The position numbers and the translations under genes are program-made. 64,000 bases of DNA from Magnolia sinica (Eukaryota; Streptophyta; Magnoliopsida; Magnoliales; Magnoliaceae). Location of the stretch: contig NC_080581.1 of NCBI RefSeq assembly GCF_029962835.1, positions 23,450,001 through 23,514,000 on the forward strand. The letters are read 5' to 3'. Each line of letters starts with the position of its first letter. Position 1 is the first letter of the stretch. Below the pieces are notes generated by a model. It was not told the DNA's origin, made no database searches, and was given only the letters and a program-made list of their open reading frames with translations. Shown here piece after piece: positions 45,910-57,429 of this stretch.

Positions 45910-46440
45910 AGTCCACGCCCTATTTTCAGCTCCTATCTAGTGTGGGGCCCACGAAATAAAAAATTGATATTTTCTGTTACGAAACCAATGGCAGGTTGGT
46001 CAGCTTCGAAAGCAACGGCTCCAACTAACTCTTATAGTCCTCCTTTATTAGAGACAGAGATTTGAAGACTTTAGTGTTGTTCAACCAATCTAATTTTAGG
46101 ACCGAAGATTCCATAATTTAGTTGGTTAGTTTGAGTTATGATATGCCACGTCCCCAGGGCTTATCAAGTGGCAGACTCTGTCATATTATAAAATAACTGC
46201 CCTTAAACCGTACGCCGACTATTATTTTATTTTAACCATCCATTGGCGGGCCGGACTGGGCTAGGCCTAGGCTGAGTACTCTAGCCCAGCTATAATCTCC
46301 GAAGCCCTTGGTCCTAACTGGGACTGGAAGGCATGGCCATGGCCTGCGGAGCTGGCATTGTAGCAAAAAGATTTAAGCGATGAAAGGTATGAAATCTATT
46401 CGATATATAAAAAATTGACTACTTTCCATCTAGGAAGGGT

Positions 46441-47840
46441 CCATGAAGATTTTCAATTGGTAGTGTGGAGTCGATTAAGGAAGATCACCGCTAAGCATTT
46501 GACAGGGGGATGGACATGATGAGGTCGATCACCATCTTCCTTAGGAGTAACTACTCTGAATCCATGGACTTGTCACCGAGATTCCTAGAGTCCAGGAGAG
46601 ATGAAATAGAAAATAATTTTAATAATTTAAAATAAATTGATTAATGATAAATAAATAAATAAATAAAAGAATTTACAATCCTTTAAATAGTGATACGAAA
46701 CCTTGGAAGAAGCCTCAAAATCAAATTCCAACTCAAACTCCCTAAAATTTGTAACTTACAATGAATAGTAAACTTAGATGGTCATGATTTCTACTAGACT
46801 TGATGGTTTTTGGCCAAAAATAGTAATTGTCCAATTTGGCCTAACCACGCTATTCTCTTAAATTTTCTAAGCCCTTTTCATGTTAGGCATAACTCCTAAA
46901 GCTTAACCAATCAAGCGTTATGATTGAACTAAAACTTACTATAATAGTAAAATTGAAATTAAAAAGGATTTTCGACCATTAATCTGATGGAATCTCACAA
47001 ATTCAGTGTTGACAACCCGGCATAGCGGGGTTGCATGGCTAAAGTAGCTTCTCCTACGCTAAAATCATATATAGTTCATTGAATAATTCATTCCGGTTTG
47101 CAAGATATGTCTGTTTTAAAGTTCTGATCGTCACGATCACTTCCACCTCCGATCGGGCCTTCTCTGGTTCATCTTGGACATGAAATTGTCCGCGACCCAC
47201 TCTACATCAGCATTGGATCACCTAATACATTGGATTATCTCCACAAAAATCATGTATGATTTTTCATGTGGTTTATTTTATTTTTCTCTTTTCCATAGCA
47301 TGATTACACAACCATTTATTCTTCTATTCATTTTTCAGCTTTTTCAAACATTTGGGATAAAACCACTCCCTTATTCAAATGCTTGCTTACACATAACTAG
47401 TACAGGAGAAAATGAAAAACATTACCTAAAAAAGGTAAATTTTAAATATTTGCACCATGTCAAAGTAAGGAACCATGTGATAATTTCAAAAAACATGGAG
47501 GCCATAAGACCACATGTGTACACACATGCCATTTTTAAGATTCCAAATTGGTAATGTGGAGTGGAATAGGGAAGATCGCCACTAGGCACTGGATCACCTA
47601 ATCCATCGATTGTCCATACAAAAATTAATGGTTGTATGATTTCTCCCCTGATTTATTGTATTTTTCTTATTCTTCTTCTTTTTTTCATGACTTATTGCAT
47701 ACCATTCATTTTTCTAAACATTTTTGGGTTTCATAAATGTTAGAGAAACCATCTCTTATTCAAATGTTTGCTCATGCATGATCGACATCACTAATTTACG
47801 AGAGAAAATGGTGTAGTTTCAAAACACAAAGGCTACATGG
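46441..47840. repeat. direct duplication of about 370 bp split by a solo LTR
   Basis: Unit 1 is 46441-46499 joined to 47215-47530. Unit 2 is about 47531-47840. Shared blocks: AATTGGTA(G/A)TGTGGAGT, GGAAGATC, TGGATCACCTAAT-CAT and TTATTCAAATG-TTGCT. Unit 2 has no LTR between CTAGGCA and CTGGATCACC and so acts as an empty site. Confidence 0.75.
46500..47209 (-). mobile_element. solo LTR, same family as the Ty3 element at 36373
   Basis: On the minus strand it starts TGATGTAGAGTGGGTCGCGG and ends ...CCCCCTGTCA, about 710 bp. It is co-linear with the 722-bp LTR but clearly more diverged. The 5-bp duplication GCATT is perfect (46495-46499 and 47210-47214). It is a product of LTR-LTR recombination. 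Confidence 0.9.
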
Positions 47841-48424
47841 CTAACATATGTATCAACCGACTCTTCTTTTGAATGGTACATATCATTAAAACATTCCATA
47901 AATACTATATAAATCATTGAAACATATTCTAGATCCAACAAGCCTTCGAGCTACCCATATATGATGATTATTGGAAGCCAACTCACAAATATCTTTAAAA
48001 CATCCATTTATTTTGTATAATGTTGGCCCACTTGATGATTGGATCAGACCAACAAATCACACCAAGCCATTCATTATCGCCCTAGATTTTGAGCCCTAGT
48101 TTCTGGCCCAAGCCTTGGACAACATCACTTTATCGTAATTTTTATTCTATGATCCATCTAAAATGCATCACAGGAGTTTCTAATGCTCATGAGCATAGAA
48201 ATGGCACTATGAGGTCAACCTCATGGGAACCTTCCATGAGATCATGCTCTATGGGCCCACTGTGATGTGGATGGACATCCATCCTATCAATAAGATGCAC
48301 CATTTTATAGTGAGCCAGGGCCTAGAAATCATGCCAATCTGTGACTTAAGTGATCCATACCATAGATAACAGTTGAGAGCGGATGCACGCCCATTGAAGC
48401 CTTCCTAATTGTATATAGGCCCAG

Positions 48425-48712
48425 TGAGAAGTGGTTTAGACATCTATCTCATTCATCATGTGTGTCCCACTTGGATGAAGTGTCACACCAAATTTCACGC
48501 CATTCCAAAACTCAGGTGGCCCCACCAAATACTTTTAGATGTTTTAGGCATATTTCTCATGGTTTCCGTTGAGAAGTTGTTTAGACATCCAGCCCATCCA
48601 CTGCTTGTCCCACTTGGACGAAGGATTACACCAAAGTTCAGGCCATTTCAAAACTCAGGTGCGCCCACCCAGTACTTTAAGATGTTTTAGGCATATTTCT
48701 CGTGGTTTCTGA
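48425..48712. repeat. 143-bp tandem duplication
   Basis: Two units share GTTTAGACATC, GTCCCACTTGGA-GAAG, CCAAAACTCAGGTG and GATGTTTTAGGCATATTTCT at 143-bp spacing. They lie within degenerate MITE-like sequence (48010-48850). No gene in 47840-48425 or 48712-49488. Confidence 0.8.
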
Positions 48713-49488
48713 TGCTGTGGCCTGCCAGACTTGTGAATATCGGCTGATTTTTGGCACATCCCATAACCTGGAGAAGACCTACAAAATGAACGGCGTGGAT
48801 GTCCATCACACATCACGGTGGGGCCCAAGGAGCTCCACCTCATAGCACCTTGTGTGTGTGTATATAGGCTTTGACTCGTAGACCTTAGATCAAATAATTC
48901 AAAGTTAAGTAAAGGAAAGGATGCTTAACCACCTCATGATGCTGCTTCGGCATCATGACAAATAGAAAATAATTGCACGGGAGGGGAGCATCGATTCAAT
49001 ACCTCACTCCCATGTAAAGTCTCTCTCTCAAACACGTGTAAAATGTAGCCCCTTTGCAGGCCATATGCCAGCCTGGAACGACTATGAAAGATCTAATCCG
49101 TCCATCAGCTTTTTCCAATCACTTTCATCTGCTCCGCCAAAAATCAGGCCACTCGAGTTCTCATATAGGCCACATCATTCAAAAATAATCAAGGTCATTA
49201 AAAAAATTGATGAAGTTTTTTTAGACGTACATTTGTTTTGAACATTCTGGCCCACCTGATATGTTTGATTCTTGGATTAGGGCATCTACACGACGAGACG
49301 CAGCTCAAGAACGGCTTATATCCTTTACACGTACGAGACGTTGATGCATGTAGTGGTGGCGTGTTGAATCAGCAAACCAGTGATATAAAATACCTGCATG
49401 CCGTTGACATATAATTCACGCGTGCCTACATGCGCATGAAAAGAGACATTTTTTTTTTGCACGCCGAACGTCTGCACAGACGGAGAGC

Positions 49489-49979
49489 GGGCTGCGTCCT
49501 GCCTCCGCCTGGATATACTCGGTCCAGGCTGGTGCTCCGTGGGGCCCATCGTGAATAGGTTTATCCACGCCATCCATCCATTTTTCCATATCATTTTAAG
49601 TATGGGCCAAAAAATGAGGCAGATCCAAGGCTAAGTGGACCATACGACAGGAAGTAATGGTAATAATGGTGCCTACCGTTGGAACCTTCCTGGGCCCACC
49701 GCAATGTTTATTTGCCATCTACCTGTTCATAAGGTCTTATAGTCCTGGATGAAGGAAAAACACAAATATCAGATGAATCAAAACTTCTGCGCTCAGAAGG
49801 TTTTAACGGTGGCTGCCATTGTCTGGTCCACTTGAGAATTGGATCTACCCATTTTTTATTTCATATTCTAAATTGATTGGGAAAAATATATGGGAGGCAT
49901 AGATAATGCTCATACATCAGGGTGACCTACTAAGCCCCTGCCTAGACCGAGTCTGTCCACGCTGGGCAGGACGCAATCC
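49489..49979. mobile_element. fold-back MITE at the left edge of duplicon A
   Basis: GGGCTGCGTCCTGCC at the left is matched by the inverse of GGGCAGGACGCAATCC at the right, with ACTCGGTCCAGGC in both arms. The same right arm recurs at 57815-57857. Confidence 0.7.
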
Positions 49980-50483
49980 ACTCGTGAGGACCTATTATAT
50001 AGGTGGCTCACAAGTTTGCACATACATACACATATACATGGGTGGCTCACAGTCCTTCTTATCTTCTCTCTTTTCATTTTTCTCTCCATGGTGTCACATG
50101 GAGGTTGACTCTCTCTTTCTCTCAAATATAATCTATATATAAGAAGGTGTTAGGATTTTAGAATGCATAATTTATGGTATATCTCATTCTTACAAACTAA
50201 TTTATGGTTTACTGCATCAAAGGGTTGTTTCCTATCTTTTCATGTATATGACCAAATTCATCCACTAACCATAGCCATCCACCATTCATCCAATATCCAT
50301 TCAAATCAACAAGTAAATTATAAGATTTTAACCATCAAATATCATCAAATACTATGATCAAAACCTTTTTCATGATCAAAACAAAATATCCACGGTTGAA
50401 AACAAAAGATAAAAAAAACATTTAAAACCATTTTAAGTATTAGACCTAGTTAAAAATAATTTAACAAATGATCTAATCACTAT

Positions 50484-51009
50484 TGTTAAAATATGTCTTA
50501 AATCTGAAAAAGTTTGACTAGCTCAAGAAACTTCAGCTTGAAATCCAGCAACAAAATATATTGGAATTTCCGTGATCTTCGACTCGTCAAAGATCTGCTT
50601 CAACTCATTAAAGGTTACGCGGACAACGCACTGACTGCGTAAATTTAAGGCGATTTCTAAACTATTCTAAGTCGATGTGAAAGTAGGGTTTCTTAAATTA
50701 TAAATAAGAGTTCCTAGGACCTTTCTAAAATCATGTTAAGGCTTTCTAAAGTATTCCAAAGGGTTTCTAGAAGGAGTTCTAAGGTTTCAAAGGATGTAGC
50801 AAGGGTGAGATTCGAGGTTGTTCGAATCGGGTAAGTCCTTTCTCTTTGTAATTTATGCTTTCATGGTGGATTTCTGTTACTTTGTATCGTAGTTTTTTTC
50901 CAAAAGAATTTTTCACGTTAAATCTTTGTGTTCTCTTGTGTTTGCTTGGTGCTCTTAGATTGTTATCCTAGATCCATCTCTGTGTGATTCCGCAACACAA
51001 ATCCCAACA
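50484..51009 (+). mobile_element. copia solo LTR in duplicon A
   Basis: This segment is absent from copy B, where TGGTCTAATCACC runs straight into AAAATCTAAACC (58405-58430). It starts TGTTAAAATATG, ends AAATCCCAACA and contains the TTTTTCACGTTAAATC block near its right end. Flanks ATCAC and ATCAT suggest a decayed duplication. Confidence 0.75.
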
Positions 51010-51141
51010 ATCATTAAGATCTAAGGCATAAAAGTATTCCTAGATAACTGATAAATCCTTTGTTAGATCATATAGACATCAGCCATATCTGAACGTATGT
51101 ACCCAACTACACCCATATATTAAGCTATCAAAGTGATCTCG

Positions 51142-54100
51142 TGTAACACCCCGAGATTCAAGGGTCGAGCAGGAACTCGGCTCCCAAATTCCTGAGTACC
51201 ACGTATGCCCTAACGGGCCTCATATGTAATTATATGTAAAGTATCCTATGGGCAATGGAGAATTAAGCAAGACATAGAGTATAAATAAGTCATATGGAAA
51301 CGTCAAGTGCTACTAATCATGCAAGTATCCATACACAAGTTCAAAAGAAATCCAAAATAACATCTAAACACGGAACTAGTCTCATCCATACACATAACCC
51401 AAAATGACTAGGGCCCTAACCTAATCCCGCGATCTCCAAACCCGAACTAGAAAGACCTGTCAAAGGTTTGGTAGTATGCTCGCTCCTCCTCCTCATCCAC
51501 ACTAACATCCTCCAATGCATCCAGCTCCATTGTCCCTACATCTATGACAGGTTCTATTTGGTATTTTAAAACACTATCCCAGAGTGAGAGTGAGTAGCTA
51601 ACTCAGTGGTACCATTAACAATAAGTTACACAAATTATCATACACAAGAGTAAATTTAGTGAATAGCATACATTCACAGAACCCTATATACTCTGGTTAA
51701 TGCAATGCATGGTTTAATGATATGATGCATGCCTCTCACCACAACACTCCCTCTTGCAACACCATCTAATGGTCACGAACCAACACTTCCACAAGCGACC
51801 ACGATTGCCAAATCGCAAAAGTAACCAATGCATGTAATGCACATATTAGCCAAGTTAATTAGTTAAGTTTATTCATCCAGTAGGTAGGAAAAATCGAGAT
51901 ACCCCGACAAATCGTTGCCCTAATCCGATCGCGCGGCTCTAATGGTCGTGGTCGTACGACTCTCGCGATCCTTATCCCTTGTGTGTTCGTCATTCCTATA
52001 GCTCTTAAGCTCATATGAAAATTGTTAGGACATTAGAGTCCTAGTCATGGTCACTACGGGGAGGTCGTTACCCCATCATAGGCCGACAGCTCAGGTATAG
52101 TGTCCCATACCACTATCCCCGACTCACGAGTTTTTGGTGCTCACTGGTCATTACAGGGAGGCTCGTCACCCCAGTGTAGGCCAACAGCTCGGGCATAGTG
52201 TTCCATACCACCATCCCCGGCTCAAGAGTCTTGTGGGCCGCAATTTATGGTTATCAGTGGCGCAAGGGTTACAGGGTGCCTCAGGTTCCAACAAGCGTGT
52301 ACAATCATGCTTAACATACAAGGATGACCAACCAGTGAACTAATCTGCCCCCACGAGACAAACCATAGACTGTGCGGCTTGAGAACAACGTCTCATATAG
52401 TCCAACTGCGGCCGATAATTCCCGGTTCGACTAGTCGGGCCAAACTTGCCCATGGGATGACCCAAGGGAAAGGTTACCCAAAGGAGTTCCAGTTGGTTGG
52501 CCGATCCACAAAGGGACATGTGCACAAATATATAGCATGTATTCAACAATTCCCAGGAACTATTCCAGTAAACAACAGCATGTTTTAAATCCCGACAACA
52601 TGGACAACAATACACTAGATCCCACGAAACATTTGCATGTTGACAAATCAATCCTACGAGAATAGTAGTAATGGAGATCAAGCTCAACATGTTTCAGCAA
52701 TTCCATAAATTGGACAGCCATACACCCAACTCACATCAATTCAATTGCATGTACCAACATATATCATGCAAATCAACCAAACAACACATAACATACTAAT
52801 CAACAATTAATCATATAACATACAAATCAGCAACCAACATGTAACATACAAATCAACAACCAACAAGTGACATACAAATCAGCAACCAACATGTAACGTA
52901 CACATCAGCCACATTTGGGGAATTGTACTCGTAATTCCCCAAACTGACCGACAAAGCAACCATCTACACATCAGGGGATCCTCGGGACCTAATTCCCTTT
53001 CCCAAATTTAGGAAAATTCTATGCATATGTTCTAAGTCAAGTAATACCTAAAATTCAGTAACATGCATACACATACATCACCCAAAATTACTATGAATTA
53101 CGCTAGGCATGATAATCGGCCACCGAGAGGTAATGGTTCACACCTATTGTCGATCGGAAGCTCTTGTGGTTGCTTTAGCATCATCGGGTCTGCAAACTTG
53201 ACGTGCCAGGGCCCTGTGTCACATGAACTCCGTGTCAAGACGCATGTATGCTATCTTAACTAGGGAAAGATGGATGGGAGTTTTGGTTCTCACCTTGGAT
53301 CAGACATAGTTTGTCCCTATGGCGATAGAGTTGAGATTCCCAGCAATATGAAGGCGAGTGTGCGGGAAATTCCGGTCCTCAAGCACAACATTCACCCACA
53401 CACACCCTTTCCCTCTCTCCTCTCTTTCTCTCCTCTCTCTCTCCTCTCTCTCTCTCTCTCAGCTACTGGAGTTTCTGTGGAAGTGAGTGAGAGAGAGGGA
53501 TTTAAGGGTTTTATACCCTGGATTTAGGCCAGTTGACCTTAGGTTCCGTTAATTGCTTTAAATGGCCTTGTGGGACCCATTTCTGGCTGTTAGAGCTGCC
53601 TAATGGCCCCCTGGCACATCTACTTCATGGGATAAGTGCCCCATGGCCCAATGAAGGGTTGTGTAAAGTTTGACGGCAAACGGACGTTGGGTTTTATCAC
53701 AAATGTCTGATTTGCAATCAACGGTCACCGATTCTCAATCAAGGGTTAGATTTTGTGGACGAGTGCAGGGAAATATCTTCAGCCTTCGATGTAAGTTTGG
53801 AAAAAATTCGACAGATGAAATGCCCCAATTCATTGTCCCAAGTAGCGGGGCCATTTGTTTTAAAATTCAGATTTTATTTTCAAAGCTAGGGCGACTTGCA
53901 CTTTACAAGTGCCGACTGGACAGCGTGATTCGTTCATTTTCAGGCATCGTTCAAGTTTGTCGTCCGCGATGGACCACAAGCCCAGTGAGGCCCATGGCCT
54001 CCCAAAGTTTCAAAATTTTTTGTCCTACCTTGGCCGATGCACGCCCCGTTCAGACAGTCGCCAATTACAATTGAGCTGACCGGCTCTACGGCCTGTGTTC

Positions 54101-54252
54101 GGCCCAATCATAATTGGATTCAATTGCATTAGTGGCTTAATTCAGATTAATTTATCAGTAATAAATCCACACATGCGATCGAATCGTACGGCCCTATATC
54201 AATTCACACGTGGACGCCTCAGGACACTGTTCCGATTGGGCCGGGTGTTACA
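51142..54252. mobile_element. 3.1-kb solo LTR in duplicon A (Ty3-like ends)
   Basis: It starts TGTAACACCCC and ends GGGTGTTACA. The flanks TCTCG and TCTCA match in four of five bases. Copy B has the empty site near 58531-58545 (AAGTGACCTTGTGAGGAG). No gag or pol is present; the reading frames inside are not recognisable. The orientation is ambiguous because the ends are inverse of each other. Internal features: a CAACATGTAACATACAAATC tandem array (52780-52910) and a CT-rich stretch (53405-53460). Confidence 0.8.
52775..52915. repeat. tandem array, AACATACAAATCAGCAACC unit
   Basis: About five imperfect units of 25-30 bp based on ACATACAAATCAGCAACCAAC lie inside the 3.1-kb LTR. Confidence 0.8.
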
Positions 54253-55939
54253 TCTCATGAGGAGGGTGAAAGCACATTACACTAAAAGGTAAAAATCCAC
54301 ATACTTAAGTCTAAGAATTAGTTAAAATTTGTACCTAGACAAGTCAATATTGATTAGGCATGATGAGTCTCCTAATCTAAAGGCTTGAATTGAAGCGATC
54401 ATTCAATGCAAGTTTTCAAAGGGTCTAATAATAAGTTCATGTTGGAGTTATGCATTGAAAAATCATGTGAATATTCTCCATTGATGATATGGATGAATTT
54501 CAATAATATTGATGAACTAGTCTATAGATCATGATGAGCATGTGTCCTACATGGACATGTTCCAGTGCCACAATTCCTATGTGGGAGTACCTTAAATATA
54601 CATGAAGGTGGGTTAAAGCAGAGGAATTCCTCTTGGATGTCCTTGAAAACTTGAGATTGAACATAACAGTTACAAGCCAAGGGAGATTTGTGGGTCATAT
54701 GAATCTTAATACCCTATTTCCATGACCAACTAGTAGGTTATTGGACAAAACTGTGGTTATTATTATTATTATATAGTCATCCTATGTAGGGGACTAATGA
54801 CAAGTCATATCCAACATAGGAGTGTGATTGTGCCATGGAAATAACCTCCTGGTTTTGGACCTGTTACATACTTGCACTGGTTGGTCAACTAAAAGCCTTT
54901 GTACCAGGAGGCCCTTCATGCCTAGACTATGATCGATTTGTGGATTTACCAAATTTAATTAGTCCTTAGACCTAAAGACATGTGAGAAGTTGAAGGTCTT
55001 GATTACAAGTGCTTTAGCTTGCTTTACGAGGTCATAATGTTGCCAACAAAAGTGAGTATAGCTGACCACATATAACAAGGTCTGTTGAGACTCACATGGG
55101 CTAATAAGAGATCCACAAGTATCCTAGGAACCATCTTATGGCTTAGATTTGAGATCGAACATTCATCAAGTGATTTTTCTAAAAGACAATGCCATACGGA
55201 TGCCTATATTTTGGGTTGAATTCCATAAATAAGATTTCTTTTAAACGCTTTCCTAAAACCTGCCTACGGTTGAATTCCAAAACAAATGCCTACCGTACTA
55301 TAGGATAATATTTTTTTAAAGACATTTTTACCCTGAGAAAAAATCCAAAAAACACCTCACATGCTCTATCTTTCACATTCAAACGCCTAAATGCTCCAAG
55401 CTCACGACCCAACCTACAAACCCTATCTTTTTGTCTCTCTCAACCTCCCACGATCTCACCTTCAGCCCTAGGCTCCCTCTCACACACCCCAGGAAAGTGG
55501 GGATAATGGCACCTACCTTTGAAACCTTCCTAAGGCCACATCACCACCCACCGTTAAAACCTTACTAGGGCCACACCATGGCGTGGCTATACAATGCAAA
55601 CATCAAGGTGGGGCCTGCAGTGAGGTTCCACCCACATATTGGATCCAGAAAGATGTAGATTGCCTACCAACACTATTAATAGCAAGTACTAGCTATTGGA
55701 CGGTGCTTTGTGGGCCCTACCATGATGTATGTGTTTTATTCACTCCATCCATCCATTGTCCAGACCATTTTATGGAAAGAGCCCAAAAATAAGGCAGATC
55801 CAATTCTCACATGGACTACATCATAATAAATAATGGTGATTGAATGCCTACCATTAAAAACTTCTTGGGGGCCATAAAAGTTTTAGATGAAGCTGATATT
55901 TGTCTTTTCCCTTTATCCTTTCCCTCATCCAGTATTTCT

Positions 55940-57112
55940 TAAAATTGCACAGGGTGTAGGATACAACGGCTACACGCAGAAGCTTGGGGAAGCTATATAA
56001 TGAAAGTTATGTCCTAGAGATGGGAATGGGGTAATTAGGACCAAATAAAAATTTTGTCAATTAAACACACAATTGCTTAAATTAATATGACAATTTAAAC
56101 TAAGTAATGTAATTAACTTTAAAGCTTTCAAGCTAATAAAGGGTCCAATCACATAATTACATATGATATGCTCATGAAGCAATTAGTCTATAAACAATAG
56201 TGTATATGTGTGTGTGGAATGTATTAACTATTAACTCCTAGTATTCATCTAATCATGCATACATATAATTCACCAATCAATCACATAAGCATAGTTAAAT
56301 AAGTGCTCAAAAGATAATCCGGAACACAAGCATGTATAGTGGTTCGGTTTCTCTACTCCACTCCCGGTGGACGTACTTAACCCATGAGTGTACAAAATTT
56401 TACTATCGAAGGTTTTAAATCAAGTTCACCTCTAACCTTTACAGCCCTACACAAGCACCATGGTCCTACACATGAACCTATCTAGCCTACACTCTCACAA
56501 GAAACTATAGTTGGTTTTCAATCGGCTAACTGACAACCTCGGTCTTAGTTCAAGGACCTATGTTTGCTCTTGCCAGAGGCTCCCGCGGATACTAATATAT
56601 ATATACCCATATTTAGTGAATTCGGCCCTTCATAAGAGCTTAGGTCCTACACAAGAGCCTATCGAGTTTGGGTTACAAACTCTTACATTCAATCTTACAC
56701 AAGGAAAGAGAGCTTAGACTCACTAATTGACACTTACTTGTGAAATTGAACATATTTTATACCTTTTTTTTAGTCACTTCTTTAAAGCTCTCCTGTGCTT
56801 GAATATGCTCCTCAATTGCTCCCCCGACCATTAATGATGATGTTTTCCAATGCTTCTGCTCTTACAGTCGTTTGCCATGTATATAATGTGTCGATGAGAT
56901 GACCAAGGCAATGGTAGATGGGTGAATCTCCTACAACTCATGGAGTTGTTTTGGGTCAAGTTTAGGATCACCACGGCACCTCATTTACTTGTTTTTTACT
57001 CCTTGATGCTCTAGGTCCTCTTGTGTCTTCTGTCCTTGGCTTCCAAAAATGACCACATGACACATAGGCTCACATGATTGGAAAACAAGGTGCACAAATT
57101 GGTGCATTAACA
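55940..57112 (-). mobile_element. copia solo LTR inside a MITE, duplicon A
   Basis: On the minus strand it starts TGTTAATGCACCAATTTGTG at 57112 and ends near GTGCAATTTTA at 55940. It interrupts a fold-back MITE whose halves are 55680-55939 and 57113-57357. Flanks are TTTCT and TTTGT; the equivalent left flank in copy B is TTTGT, so the duplication was probably TTTGT. The reading frame at 56511-56717 is not a gene. Confidence 0.75.
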
Positions 57113-57429
57113 TTTGTGATCTAATCAATAGGTTGGATAGAAAATAAATGTTAAAGTGGACTCTAAGAAGTTTTTAATGGTGGGCATTCAATCACAACTT
57201 TTTTCTTGTAGTGTGGTCCAATTGAGATTTAGATCTGTCTCATTTTTGGGCTCATATACTAAAATGATCTCGAAAAATAGATGGACGACATGTATGGAAC
57301 GAATAATTCATAGTAAGGCCCATGGAGCACTATCCAGTAGCAAGTTAGCTCCTGAAAGCATTAGCAGGCAATCCACGAGAAGCGGATTTCCCACAAAAGC
57401 CTTTCGCAGGAATTCCTGCGCTGGAAGCT

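Larger units (their letters stand above)
49489..57357 (+). repeat. segmental duplicon, copy A
   Basis: Copy A matches copy B (57430-63106) in the same order and orientation. It starts within a fold-back MITE, runs through ACCTATTATATAGGTGGCTC (49990), TGGTTTACT-CATCAAAGGG (50210) and GAAAGCACATTACACTA (54271), and ends in the MITE arms at 55680-57357. Copy A alone holds a copia solo LTR (50484-51009) and a long solo LTR (51142-54252). Without these the unit is about 4.2 kb. The block is non-coding; the frames inside (for example 49906-50142, 50163-50357) are not conserved as genes. Confidence 0.88.

Noticed and set aside
51142..54252. A DNA transposon with TGTAACACCC terminal inverted repeats
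   Set aside because: A short inverse end of about 10 bp with TG...CA and a 5-bp near-duplication fits an LTR better. No transposase is present. The DNA-transposon reading cannot be fully excluded.
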